From: Bacteroides intestinalis
Lineage (GTDB): Bacteria > Bacteroidota > Bacteroidia > Bacteroidales > Bacteroidaceae
Assembly: GCF_003464595.1 (NCBI RefSeq)
Contig: NZ_QRZF01000015.1
Span: forward strand, 17,811-81,810
Direction of reading: 5' to 3'
Length of the DNA stretch: 64,000 nt
Position 1 is the first letter of the stretch. The number at the start of each line of letters is the position of its first letter. The position numbers were made by a program, and so were the translations under genes. Shown here one piece after another: positions 46,063 through 55,817 of the stretch. The notes beneath the pieces were generated by a model that did not search any database, had not been told where the DNA came from, and worked only from the letters and a program-made list of their open reading frames with translations.

Positions 46063-47358
46063 TTACGGTCTATCCGGCAGTTGGGACAGCAGGTCTTTGT
46101 AGAATGCCCTGACGTCCTTCCAGTGATAGAAAGGAGCGATGTCGGTCTTCACCGGAATGCTCACTTCTTTCTCGTTCAGCATGAACTTCACGATAATATC
46201 GTCTGCACTGCCTTTCTTACGGAAGAAAACAATCTGCACATTGGCAGCCATAGGCACCATTTTGAAGTTACACCATGCCTGATAGAATTTGGCCGGATCG
46301 GACTCTTCATTATAGCAGTTCTCCAGTCTCAACAAGCCCACCAGAGGAATCACATTACCGTCGTGTCCGAAGCGGAAAGTAGCCGAGTTTGTACCGGAGG
46401 CAATCGCCGCGTCTGCCGAATCCATGATATTCTCGACCAGAGATTTGGCATTTGCCAGCATCAGTCCGTTCGTCATGGGCGAAGGACCGTCGCATACATA
46501 GTTCTTATAATTATGTATCTGCCAGATATCAAACAATTCCTGCTTCTCAAAGATATCATAAAAACAAACCTCCGGTTCCACGTTCTGCATATCAGAAGCA
46601 ACCCAATACAGACCGCGCATCAGTTCTTCAGGATTTACATTCTTACGAATATACTCTTTGCTATTGAACAGTGTATTCATCAGACGTTCCGGACGGACAT
46701 GTTCTTCTTCGAACTTACGAAATTCCTCATACCAGGGACCTTTGCGTGAAGTAAACTTCATAGCTTCCTGTGTATGGAAATTCAGGTAATCCATATACTT
46801 ATTGCTGGATTCGCGCTCAATCTGCATCTTCGGGTTGAATTCCTTCAGCCGTTCGCAGAATGCATCCATGCTGAGTACGCAACGGATAACTACGGTAGAG
46901 CGGGCAGACATTTGCGGTTCACCTTTAAATACTTCGGGGAATGCCTGATACATACGTTCGGCAATGCCTCGTTGTTGCTTCACTCCTACCGGACTGAGGT
47001 CGCCGCCGTGTCCTTTGGCATCTGCCCAGACAATGTCCAGACGCTTACGGACATCTTCGCCCAAATCGGTTAATGCTCCGGCTGCGTGGGCTTTCTCAAA
47101 GACTTCCATTACACGGACGTAGTCTTCATCCGCAATCAGCCAGCGGGAACCATGACGGCCATAATGGCTGATATAGAACGGTTCATAACCTTTCGGCGCC
47201 TTGGTCTGGACGCCCGAAGGACCGGGGTAAGCGTAATATACACCACCTGTCGTTGCAATATCATTGAAGATTTCTTCGCGCGTAGCTTGTGCATATAAAC
47301 CTTGCACAGCAAAAGCAGCTAACAGGACGATTGAAAAAAGAGTTCGTTTCATTCTCAT
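46063..47358 (-). CDS. Secreted histidine phosphatase (clade 2, acid phosphatase/phytase-like)
   Basis: Exported phosphatase of about 432 residues with signal peptide ending LYAQ. The catalytic RHG motif is in HYGRHGSRW, with the later arginine in ARSTVVIRCVLSMDAF and the proton-donor HD in RFGHDGNVIPL. Clade 2 enzymes remove phosphate from phytate, sugar phosphates or other monoesters. The HD differs from the HAE motif of MINPP-type phytases, so its substrate is open. It is the last gene of locus B, 27 bases after the SusD stop; starts at 47358 or 47352 are both possible. A long inverted repeat follows. Confidence 0.9.
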   Translation of the reverse strand: MRMKRTLFSIVLLAAFAVQGLYAQATREEIFNDIATTGGVYYAYPGPSGVQTKAPKGYEPFYISHYGRHGSRWLIADEDYVRVMEVFEKAHAAGALTDLGEDVRKRLDIVWADAKGHGGDLSPVGVKQQRGIAERMYQAFPEVFKGEPQMSARSTVVIRCVLSMDAFCERLKEFNPKMQIERESSNKYMDYLNFHTQEAMKFTSRKGPWYEEFRKFEEEHVRPERLMNTLFNSKEYIRKNVNPEELMRGLYWVASDMQNVEPEVCFYDIFEKQELFDIWQIHNYKNYVCDGPSPMTNGLMLANAKSLVENIMDSADAAIASGTNSATFRFGHDGNVIPLVGLLRLENCYNEESDPAKFYQAWCNFKMVPMAANVQIVFFRKKGSADDIIVKFMLNEKEVSIPVKTDIAPFYHWKDVRAFYKDLLSQLPDRP

Positions 47359-47385
47359 AAACAAGTTATTATTTAATTGTTTTCT

Positions 47386-49101
47386 TTATTTCTGATAATC
47401 CGGATTCTGCGTCAGATATGGGTTCGTGGTAAACTCATCCTGCGGAATGGGATATAATTTGTACTTATCGTTCACATCTTTACCCACATACGTACCAACT
47501 TCACCGTCACTGCTACCTTTCCAATCCCAGTTATATCCTTTTGTGAATTTGCCGAAGCGGATCAGGTCTGTGCGACGCACCAACTCCATATTCATCTCAC
47601 GGGCTCTTTCATCCAGAATGAAGTCCAGATTCAACTGGCCGTCGGTAATACGACCGGATACCCCACCACCATAGTTGCCGGACATATAAGCACGGTCTCT
47701 GATTTCATTTACATAACCCAGTGCCTCGGTACGTGTGCCTTCCGCAGCCCCGCGAAGAATAGCCTCAGCAGCCATCAGGTAAGCATCTGCCGTACGGAAC
47801 ATCGGGAGGTCTACAGACGAATACTTAGTACCGCCATCTACCAATTCCTTACGGTCCTTGGTTACATTTCTCCATTTGATGCACGCATAACCATTCTCAA
47901 ACGTCTTCTGGAAAGCCTTACCTTCTACCCAGGTTTCCTTTGTATGACCGATGGTAAAGAACTGTGCACGCTTATCCTTCTTATTATCTCCCCAGGGATC
48001 ATTTTCATAGAAGGTTTGGTCAGCTTCATCAAACTTGTCTACAAGCGCCACCTTCACACGGGCATTACCCCAACCACGGCTACCTACTCCGGTTTTTACA
48101 TAGCTATCCATCGGACCATTCATCAATGCTTTAATCAGGAAGTTCGTTCCAGCACTGCTTTGTGCATAGTCAGCATCCTGCACCAAAGGCCAGATGATTT
48201 CGGAGCAAGTATTGTTATCTGCCAGAAAGATGTGACGGTAATCGGAAGCCAACGGATAATTACCTTCCGTAATCACCTTCCTGGCATATTTATATGCATT
48301 GGTATATTCATTCTTGCCTACCCATGTTTCGGCATTCAGATAGACACGTGCTAGAAGAAACCAAGCCGATACACGATCCACACGGCCATACTCATTCCGC
48401 TTCGGTTCTTTCAGCAAGGTTGCCAGTTCTTCCGTTTCGGAAACCACATAGTCGTAGATTTCCTGGCGGGTCTTCTGATGGGGAATCGTACCTACATCCA
48501 TCGTTTCATCAATGAAAGGACCCGAACCGTACAAGTCGCAAATCATGCTGTAGCAATAAGCACGGATGAAGCGTGCTTCAGCACGGTAATAAGGCATTTC
48601 AGCCTGCAAAGCATCGTATACGCCACGGTCTTTCAATTTCCCTTCCGTGCTTTCGCGCAAGAACTCATTACAGTAATTAATGGCCATATACAGACGATAA
48701 TATGAATAGCAAATAATCTTTGTCGAAGGGTCCCAGTTCATATACAACAGTGACAAACTTCCATGACCGCCACCGGAATGGAAAACGATCTCATCCGTAC
48801 AAGCCTCTTGCAGATAGAACAGAGCACGTGTATAGCCACTATAACCTTCATCAATACCCGGCACGTCACCGTTTCCGCCATCACCACCCTTTTGTCCGGT
48901 CTGGATAAGGCTGGCATAACATTTTGCCAATACTCCGATGTATCCCTCAGGCGTAGAATAAACCTTCTCGCCCACCAATTCATTGTCGTCCAAAGGCAAT
49001 GTATCCAAATCTCCCAGACAAGAAGAAAGAAGGAAGAGAGATACCAGACATATACTTGCTAACTTGAAATATTTCGTTTTCATTGTTTTCTGATTTTTCA
49101 T
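47386..49101 (-). CDS. SusD/RagB outer-membrane glycan-binding lipoprotein (locus B)
   Basis: Surface lipoprotein of 571 residues with lipobox LFLLSSC (about 22-28), then DLDTLPLDDNELVGEK and several SusD blocks: YYRLYMAINYCNEFLRES, YRAEARFIRAYCYSMICDLYG, DAYLMAAEAILRGAAEGTRTEAL and LDERAREMNMELVRRTDLIRFGKF. It belongs to a different SusD branch from the pair in loci A and C. An internal ATG at 49083 is an equally good start. The gene begins 3 bases after the susC stop. Confidence 0.95.
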   Translation of the reverse strand: MKNQKTMKTKYFKLASICLVSLFLLSSCLGDLDTLPLDDNELVGEKVYSTPEGYIGVLAKCYASLIQTGQKGGDGGNGDVPGIDEGYSGYTRALFYLQEACTDEIVFHSGGGHGSLSLLYMNWDPSTKIICYSYYRLYMAINYCNEFLRESTEGKLKDRGVYDALQAEMPYYRAEARFIRAYCYSMICDLYGSGPFIDETMDVGTIPHQKTRQEIYDYVVSETEELATLLKEPKRNEYGRVDRVSAWFLLARVYLNAETWVGKNEYTNAYKYARKVITEGNYPLASDYRHIFLADNNTCSEIIWPLVQDADYAQSSAGTNFLIKALMNGPMDSYVKTGVGSRGWGNARVKVALVDKFDEADQTFYENDPWGDNKKDKRAQFFTIGHTKETWVEGKAFQKTFENGYACIKWRNVTKDRKELVDGGTKYSSVDLPMFRTADAYLMAAEAILRGAAEGTRTEALGYVNEIRDRAYMSGNYGGGVSGRITDGQLNLDFILDERAREMNMELVRRTDLIRFGKFTKGYNWDWKGSSDGEVGTYVGKDVNDKYKLYPIPQDEFTTNPYLTQNPDYQK

Positions 49102-49104
49102 GAA

Positions 49105-52047
49105 TTAAAAATTAAGATTTACTCCCAGCATGAACATACGCGGACGCTGATAGATGTTCTTATCGATACCGCTATAAATTTCCGGGTCAAGACCGCTATA
49201 GCCTGTCAGTGTACATACATTCTGCACGGTGAAAGAGAGACGAAGAGAGGTCTTTTCGTTCCACAACTTATCGAAGGTATGTCCTAACGTAATGTTGTCG
49301 ATACGGAAGAAGTCGCCTTTCTCCAGGAAGTAATCAGTATAGATGCGATCCTGCGTAAATCCGGTTTCAAGAGTAGAACGCAGAATATTGCTGGAAACGC
49401 CGGTTCCGCCATAAAGTCCGTCCAAAGAATCGGAGGCTTTCACATAGTTATAAACATAAGCACCGAAACTTCCATGTCCGTTGATACCCAGATCCCAGTT
49501 CTTGTATGTCAGACGGGTAGAGAGACCGCAGTAGTAAGGAGCTTTGGAGCTTTTGCCGGTCACGTACTTGTTGGCATCTTCTTCGCTGCTGGTGATGGAA
49601 CCATCTTTTGCGATATACTTGCCATCCAGCGGCTTACCATTATCGTCATAAGCCTGTTGCAACAGGTAGAAAGTATTCGGAGTTTCGCCTACCATGTGGA
49701 CTTGCAGATATTTACCCGTACCGCCGGCATTACCTGTCTTCACATAGTTGTCTTCACGGTCGATAGTGTTCAGCTTTGTAATTTCGGAAGTATTCCAGGT
49801 AAAGTTACCGCTGACAGTCCATTCCCAATCCTTATTCTTCACAGGAATCACGTTGATACCGATTTCCAGACCTTTACTCTTCATATTACCGATATTGGTT
49901 TCAATCATATTGGTAAAGTTGCTTCCGGCAGGAACGAATATCTTATTCAGCAGGTCTTTGGTAGTACGCCAGTAATAGTCAATCGTACCGGAGATACGGT
50001 TGTTCAGGAAACCGTAGTCGATACCGATATTATAAGTTTCGGTAGTCTCCCACTTGATGTTGGCATCGTAGCCATTGGGACGGTAAGTAGTATACCATTG
50101 ATCACCGAAGTAATAGCGGGATTCGTCATAAGATGCCGTATAAGTCGGCAGGTGCTGATAGTAAGAACCGATGGATTGCTGACCGGTCTGCCCGTAACTC
50201 AAACGGAGTTTCAAATCGGACAGGGCTTTGAAGTTCGAGAGGAAAGCCTCTTCGTTCACACGCCAGGCTGCCGCAACTGAAGGGAAATAACCCCAACGGT
50301 TATCGGGAGAGAAACGTGAAGAAGCATCTGCACGCAGAGTAGCCGTCAGCATATAGCGTTGCTTCCAGGAGTAGTTTACACGTCCATAGAAAGAAAGCAG
50401 GTAAAGTTCGGCTTCGGCATGCTGGGGAGTAGCCAGTTCTTTGCCTTCGGTGTCGGTGGTTACACTATTATTCTTATACCAGAAACGTTGCCAGCCATAA
50501 CCACCCATGACATTGATGTGATGATCTTTCAGTTCCTTGTCGTAATTGGCATAGAAATCGAGCAAGGTGTTGCGCTTGGTCTGATGGTATTTATAGCGCT
50601 TGCCCGTACCGTCATTCTGATTACCAGTGTACATGGAGGGAGCAAGATCGGGTACATTTTCACGATTGTCATTCTTCTGGATATCATAGCCCATATTCAG
50701 ATTAAAGCGCAGGTCTTCTAATCCGTGCACCTTGTAGTCGAGGGCAATGTTACCGATAGAACGTTTTGTCTTTTCGAGTTTGTCAGCCAGTTCCAGATCG
50801 GCAACCGGATTCGCAGCGGCCAGCGTGATGGGTTTACCGCCATTCATCCATGTATAATATCCCAGACCTACATTACCTTCATAGTCTTCGTAAACGGGAC
50901 GGGTAGGATCAAAAGAGATGGCACTGCCAATCACGCCTGTTGAAACCGGTTGATTATTCTCAATACTTCCCTTGACGTTGATATCTACAGAAAGATGTTT
51001 ATCAAAGAACTTCGGAGACAGACCTACACTGGCGTTGATACGCTCGTAGTTATTATTCTTCAATGTACCATTCTGGTTAGTATATCCTACGGATACACGG
51101 TAAGGCATATTCTTCAAAGCTCCGGTCATGGACAAGTTATGATCCGTACCCAGTGCCACGCGGTAGATTTCTTTCTGCCAGTCTACATCTGCATTGCCCA
51201 GCTTGAAAGCCTCCGGAGCATTGGCATGCTCGGCAAAAGCCTGACGGAATTCTTCAGTAGAAAGTACATCCATATACTGATATACATTGCTCACTGTCAT
51301 GTTTCCGTTGTAATTGAAGGAGGGACGAGAGGTACCGTCGGCACTTCCCTTCTTGGTAGTGATGATGATGACACCATTGGAAGCACGCGAACCGTAAATA
51401 GCTGTGGCGGAAGCATCCTTCAATACTGTAAAGGAAGCAATGTCATTCGGATTGATAGCACTGATAGAAGTATTGCTTACGGGTACTCCATCGATAACAA
51501 TCAGCGGATCATTATCTGCCGACAAAGAAGCTCCCATACGGATACGGATGGTACCACCGCTACCCGGTGCACCATTGCCCGGCACGATATTCACACCGGC
51601 AACTTTACCCACCAGAGCATCTTCAGCAGTCAATTGCTTACCTTTGTTCAGTTCATCCGGTTTCACGGTCAGCAAAGATCCGGTCACGTCGCCTTTCTTC
51701 ACCTGTCCGTAGCCGATGACTACTACTTCATCCAACAATTCGCTGTCTTCCTGCATGGTAACTACAATGAGAGGTTTGTTTGTCACGGTGATTTCCTGTC
51801 CTTTATAACCGATACAGGTGACAGTAAGTACATTTCCGGTAGCCGCCTTCAGTGTAAAATTGCCGTCCACATCGGAGATAGTACCTATAGAAGTACCTTT
51901 AATAAGAATGTTAGCTCCGATAACCGATTCACCGGTAGCGTCCTTCACATGCCCTTTCACCACGATGTCTTGTGCTGAAAGCGACAGGGATAGTAGTAAT
52001 CCCAACAAAGGGAGAAGTCCCTTGACAAGTCTAAAAATGTTTTTCAT
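49105..52047 (-). CDS. SusC/RagA TonB-dependent transporter (locus B)
   Basis: Outer-membrane importer of 980 residues. Signal peptide (about 1-25), then a carboxypeptidase-regulatory-like domain (IVVKGHVKDATGESVIGANILIKG), linker VVVIGYGQVKKGDVTGSL, plug (DPLIVIDGVPVSN, ATAIYGSRASNGVIIITTKKG) and a barrel ending RPRMFMLGVNLNF. Unlike the SusC proteins of loci A and C it has no STN domain, which agrees with control by the SusR-like regulator upstream rather than by sigma/anti-sigma. Confidence 0.96.
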   Translation of the reverse strand: MKNIFRLVKGLLPLLGLLLSLSLSAQDIVVKGHVKDATGESVIGANILIKGTSIGTISDVDGNFTLKAATGNVLTVTCIGYKGQEITVTNKPLIVVTMQEDSELLDEVVVIGYGQVKKGDVTGSLLTVKPDELNKGKQLTAEDALVGKVAGVNIVPGNGAPGSGGTIRIRMGASLSADNDPLIVIDGVPVSNTSISAINPNDIASFTVLKDASATAIYGSRASNGVIIITTKKGSADGTSRPSFNYNGNMTVSNVYQYMDVLSTEEFRQAFAEHANAPEAFKLGNADVDWQKEIYRVALGTDHNLSMTGALKNMPYRVSVGYTNQNGTLKNNNYERINASVGLSPKFFDKHLSVDINVKGSIENNQPVSTGVIGSAISFDPTRPVYEDYEGNVGLGYYTWMNGGKPITLAAANPVADLELADKLEKTKRSIGNIALDYKVHGLEDLRFNLNMGYDIQKNDNRENVPDLAPSMYTGNQNDGTGKRYKYHQTKRNTLLDFYANYDKELKDHHINVMGGYGWQRFWYKNNSVTTDTEGKELATPQHAEAELYLLSFYGRVNYSWKQRYMLTATLRADASSRFSPDNRWGYFPSVAAAWRVNEEAFLSNFKALSDLKLRLSYGQTGQQSIGSYYQHLPTYTASYDESRYYFGDQWYTTYRPNGYDANIKWETTETYNIGIDYGFLNNRISGTIDYYWRTTKDLLNKIFVPAGSNFTNMIETNIGNMKSKGLEIGINVIPVKNKDWEWTVSGNFTWNTSEITKLNTIDREDNYVKTGNAGGTGKYLQVHMVGETPNTFYLLQQAYDDNGKPLDGKYIAKDGSITSSEEDANKYVTGKSSKAPYYCGLSTRLTYKNWDLGINGHGSFGAYVYNYVKASDSLDGLYGGTGVSSNILRSTLETGFTQDRIYTDYFLEKGDFFRIDNITLGHTFDKLWNEKTSLRLSFTVQNVCTLTGYSGLDPEIYSGIDKNIYQRPRMFMLGVNLNF

Positions 52048-52159
52048 AAGGTTATTATTATAGTTAATAAAAAAATAATTCTATAATCCCCGTGTAATCT
52101 GTTTCCTAAATAAAAACCAATACCTAAAGAAAATCTATTGTTAACTTTAATTTCTACGG

Positions 52160-52167
52160 CAAAGGTA
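52160..52167 (-). promoter_or_regulatory. -7 promoter box for susC of locus B
   Basis: CAAAGGTA on the plus strand is TACCTTTG on the minus strand (TAnnTTTG), 113 bases before susC. No -33 match; activation by the SusR-like protein could replace it. The rest of 52048-52330 is AT-rich without other structure I can name. Confidence 0.5.
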
Positions 52168-52330
52168 GAGCATAACTTTCCGGGTAAGAGAGTTGAGTAG
52201 ATACATAAAGTAGATATTAGTAGAAGATTTTAAACGATAAGCAACTGAAATACAGCACAAATCTACTTTCCCGAATGAATCAGGAAAGTAGATTTAAGTA
52301 GACGTTTGAGGAAAAAAGAAAGAGGTTTTA

Positions 52331-53950
52331 TCAGCCTATTTGCTGCACGGATTCCATAAATTCATCCTTGGAAAGCAAAGATTTGTTCCGTACTTTCAGA
52401 CGATAGTTATACACCGTCTGGGCAGAATAATGAAGGAAGTTCGCAATCTTCCCACTATCTGTAATACCCAGTCTGATCAGAGCAAAGACGCGCAACTCGG
52501 GGGTCAGCAGTTCACCCTCCTTCGGGCAGATGCGCTCATCTTCCTGAAGCAAAGTATTGAACTGCTCTATGAACTTAGGATAGAGTTTCAGGAACACACT
52601 ATCGAACGTGTAGAAGAATTCTTTCAACTCATTGGCAACAAAAGAGGAGGAGTTGACAGTCTTATACAAATCATCCAATTGCCCGGTCTTGATTTTACGG
52701 GCAAGCATTTTCCGTTGCTCTTCCTGTTTGTTGATATAGAGGGAACACATATTGAATACATAGCCGATATATTCTTCCTTCACCTGATTGGATTCCTGCA
52801 GCTTATCATTCAGTGTATGCAGATCGGAATTGATATGTTTAAGTTCCTCATTCATAGTGTTCACCGCTTTTCGGGCTACATTCAACCGCTTCATCTGATA
52901 GAAAATGAACATCAGAGCAACCAGCAATATAATCAGCAGGACAGATGTCAGGATGACCAGAGCAACCATCTGTGTTTTCTCCTCCCTCAACTTGTTTTCG
53001 TACGTCCGGCTGATAACGGGAAGCAATTCTGAAATCTCCTGTGTACGATAGCGTGCATTGCAGAAGGTGGCATCTTGCATAGAGCATTCTATATAGGTAT
53101 AAGCACGCTTTATATCTCCTTCCTGAAACAGAAGGTTCGCTAACTTCCACAAGGAGATGTATTCCTTCGTTGCCGCCTGAATATCTGCAATAGCCGAAAT
53201 AGCCAGATATTTCTTCTGCAATTCGGTATTCCCCATAAAGGCATAAGCATTGGCGAGGCCGATAGAAGGGATGGCAACACTGTATCCTTTCTCTTCGTGG
53301 GTCTTGTAGCAACTATTCAGTATTTCTATGGCCTCATCATACTTTTCTTCATACAGCAACTTTTCACTCATCATCAACAGATACCCCTGTGAACCGGGAC
53401 GGCGCATACTGATAATGGAATCTTTATATTGGTATGCCAAACCCCGGTAATGTTCTTTCATCTGATCCGAGAAAGCATAATCCGCCATCAACGTATAAAC
53501 CTGGTGATACTGATAATAATAATAGGAAACGCCGGAATCATCCAGATCAGCGGACTTGATTCCATCCAGTATTTCCAGACCTTCCTTATACATGGCTACT
53601 CCTATCATCACTTCGGCAATATTCAGTTCTGCCGAATAAATGTAAAGGGGATTCTTCATGCGCTTGGCAAGTTCTACGCGCTGATTGGCTACCCACAGAG
53701 CCGAGTCCATGCGGTAAGAACGGTACTTGCCGAATAATTCGCGGTAAAGATCATAACGTTCCTGGTCGGAATGAGACAGATGGAGTTTCCGTTGCAAGGC
53801 ATCTATTTGTTCCTGACGTTTCAAGGTGTACTGGGGACGGTTTCTGATAGACATATCAAGTTCACGAAGCAAAGAGTCTGTTTCATTGGCACAGATATGC
53901 AGGGATAGGAATGCTAAAAAGACTACCAGAAGTACTTTTAGTTGCCTCAT
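52331..53950 (-). CDS. SusR-like membrane-spanning transcriptional regulator (DUF6377 type)
   Basis: Regulator of 539 residues. A signal peptide or anchor (about 1-21) precedes a periplasmic helical, TPR-like sensor (about 25-320). One membrane segment follows (about 328-350, ALVILTSVLLIILLVALMF), then a coiled coil (about 355-395), and at the C terminus a helix-turn-helix in LRVFALIRLGITDSGKIANFLHYSAQTVYNYRLKVRNK. This matches the layout of B. thetaiotaomicron SusR and DUF6377 proteins, which sense oligosaccharide in the periplasm and activate the adjacent susC. The gene lies 283 bases upstream of the locus B susC. Confidence 0.9.
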   Translation of the reverse strand: MRQLKVLLVVFLAFLSLHICANETDSLLRELDMSIRNRPQYTLKRQEQIDALQRKLHLSHSDQERYDLYRELFGKYRSYRMDSALWVANQRVELAKRMKNPLYIYSAELNIAEVMIGVAMYKEGLEILDGIKSADLDDSGVSYYYYQYHQVYTLMADYAFSDQMKEHYRGLAYQYKDSIISMRRPGSQGYLLMMSEKLLYEEKYDEAIEILNSCYKTHEEKGYSVAIPSIGLANAYAFMGNTELQKKYLAISAIADIQAATKEYISLWKLANLLFQEGDIKRAYTYIECSMQDATFCNARYRTQEISELLPVISRTYENKLREEKTQMVALVILTSVLLIILLVALMFIFYQMKRLNVARKAVNTMNEELKHINSDLHTLNDKLQESNQVKEEYIGYVFNMCSLYINKQEEQRKMLARKIKTGQLDDLYKTVNSSSFVANELKEFFYTFDSVFLKLYPKFIEQFNTLLQEDERICPKEGELLTPELRVFALIRLGITDSGKIANFLHYSAQTVYNYRLKVRNKSLLSKDEFMESVQQIG

Positions 53951-53986
53951 ATGGATTTTTTCGGTTTAACAATAGATCTTCACGGG

Positions 53987-53994
53987 CAAAAGTA
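53987..53994 (-). promoter_or_regulatory. -7 promoter box for the SusR-like gene
   Basis: CAAAAGTA on the plus strand is TACTTTTG on the minus strand, matching TAnnTTTG, 36 bases before the start at 53950. Confidence 0.45.
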
Positions 53995-54082
53995 CAGAAT
54001 AAATATCTGAAAAGAAAAGTTTCAGAAATCTTTCGGTAGTAATTCACCGGAAACGTTTGCCTTGTTACGTCATAACAGTATA

Positions 54083-54120
54083 AAAAAGAACCAGGAAAAG
54101 CCTTCCGACCTTCCCTGGTA
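54083..54120 (-). terminator. Terminator of locus C
   Basis: On the minus strand ACCAGGGAAG and CTTTTCCTGGT form a stem of about 9 bp with one mismatch, followed by TCTTTTTTATA. It lies 30 bases beyond the sulfatase stop and ends the susC-susD-sulfatase transcript. Confidence 0.8.
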
Positions 54121-54149
54121 ACTAATGCACTTATGATATTTTCATTCTA

Positions 54150-55766
54150 TCATTCTGCCCAGTCGGGTTTAGGGAATTCCCTTATCGGACTGTACCGGAT
54201 GTAGGATTCAAATATTTCTTTGTCAGGTCCCACTATACGGGGATCTTCCGATCGTTTCAGCTCCTTCAATAAAGCTTGTTTCAGTTCTTTTTCAATCTCA
54301 GCATAACCCTTCTTGCCAATCAGGTTATCGAGGCAGAACGGATCATTGCCAATATGATATAACTCAAACTCAGGACGTTTATTAAATGCCAGATCGAAAA
54401 AAGGACGAATAACGGGGTCCTTATAATTCTCTATCAGAAACGTCTTAGAAGGTGCATCATCCACATCAGTAAATGCCCAATCGGGATGGAAGGTACCATC
54501 TTCACCGATTCCGTACATGGGGCATAGTTCGCCCGTTTTCTTATTTAGCATCTGAGGAGCTCCGGCAGGCCAACGTTCCGGCCTAAGGTTCCAGATTAAC
54601 AGATAATCCTGGTTGCGGACAGCACGCTGCGGATATCCTAAATTCTGCCAACGGGAAGAAGAATGCCTCTCACGGCCCATATACACATACTTTTTCGACT
54701 GATCTACTATTCCTTCTTTTTTCGATTTAAGTATATTCATAAAGCTCCGCCCTGAGATAGGAAGCATTCCATCCGGTTTCACTCCCGCCATTTCCAAAAT
54801 GGTAGGGGCAATATCCACAAAGCTGATCGGATCATCTACCCGGCGTTTTCCCGGAAAACCTTTCGGATAACTAACTGCGAAAGGAACATGTACCCCATAT
54901 TCAAAACAATTGGCTTTTGCCCGGGGAAAAGGCATGCCATTATCTGCCGTTACTATAACAATTGTATTATTGAGTTCACCTATTGAATCCAGATATTCCA
55001 GCATTTTAGACAAATGCGAATCAGCCCATTCTATTTCTACGGCATAGTCCAGCATATCCCCTCTCACTTCTTCCGAATCGGGAAGAAAACCAGGGACATC
55101 TACCTGATCGAGGCTTTTTCCATTGCGTTTCCATGAACCTTTTTCATAGACGCGATGAGGCTCGGTAGCTCCATACCAAAAATAAAAAGGCTGTCCGTCT
55201 TTACGTTGCTGCATGAAGGAACGGAAATTCTTATAATAGTCCGTCAATCCAATTCCTTTAGCCGTACGTAAATCCGAAGAAGTGTTTTTTTCATATTTAT
55301 GTTTGTTGAATGGATGTCCGGCAGCGTTTCCTTTTCTCCATAATGTATCCTGATCGTTCCGTGCATATTGGAAAGGGTCTACACCCTTTCCTGTGAAACC
55401 GGTGTAATATCCGCTTGCTTCCAAAAGGTCGACAAACGGAACATGCTCTTTCATCCAGGAAGAAGCATGCTGTCCGGATTGCTTGTTTTGCCAGTGATGG
55501 CGCCCTGTTACCAAACTACTTCTGGAAGGTGCACTCCCCGGAGAGCCGCCATAACAATTTGTGAAGTAGATTCCACTAGAAGCCACTCTGTCGAATCCCG
55601 GTGTATTTACAAACCGGCTACCGGCAAAACTGGTATGTGCATAACTTTGGTCATCATTTATCACGAATAAGATATTCGGACGTTTGGTAGGTTCTTCTTT
55701 TCCTTTAGTTCCAGCAAGTACCCCCGAACTTAATGAAAGTAGCACAGCTCCAGTTATATATCTCAT
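54150..55766 (-). CDS. S1 family sulfatase, serine-type
   Basis: Exported sulfatase of 538 residues from MRYITGAVLL (an ATG 7 codons upstream is also possible). The formylglycine motif is S-x-P-S-R in PGSAPSRSSLVTGRH (serine at residue 78 from this start), so a radical-SAM maturase (anSME) is required rather than the cysteine-type system. Metal ligands lie in NDDQSYAHTSF and TADNGMPF. It is the only enzyme of locus C and removes sulfate from a glycan, perhaps host mucin or glycosaminoglycan; the position on the sugar cannot be read. Confidence 0.92.
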   Translation of the reverse strand: MRYITGAVLLSLSSGVLAGTKGKEEPTKRPNILFVINDDQSYAHTSFAGSRFVNTPGFDRVASSGIYFTNCYGGSPGSAPSRSSLVTGRHHWQNKQSGQHASSWMKEHVPFVDLLEASGYYTGFTGKGVDPFQYARNDQDTLWRKGNAAGHPFNKHKYEKNTSSDLRTAKGIGLTDYYKNFRSFMQQRKDGQPFYFWYGATEPHRVYEKGSWKRNGKSLDQVDVPGFLPDSEEVRGDMLDYAVEIEWADSHLSKMLEYLDSIGELNNTIVIVTADNGMPFPRAKANCFEYGVHVPFAVSYPKGFPGKRRVDDPISFVDIAPTILEMAGVKPDGMLPISGRSFMNILKSKKEGIVDQSKKYVYMGRERHSSSRWQNLGYPQRAVRNQDYLLIWNLRPERWPAGAPQMLNKKTGELCPMYGIGEDGTFHPDWAFTDVDDAPSKTFLIENYKDPVIRPFFDLAFNKRPEFELYHIGNDPFCLDNLIGKKGYAEIEKELKQALLKELKRSEDPRIVGPDKEIFESYIRYSPIREFPKPDWAE

Positions 55767-55817
55767 AGGATCGTTATTTAAAAACATATTATTTTTGATT
55801 TAATTCTTCTATTCTTT

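Noticed and set aside
50950..51978. 342-residue plus-strand ORF
   Set aside because: Antisense shadow of the locus B susC gene; many such long shadows occur opposite SusC and SusD genes here.
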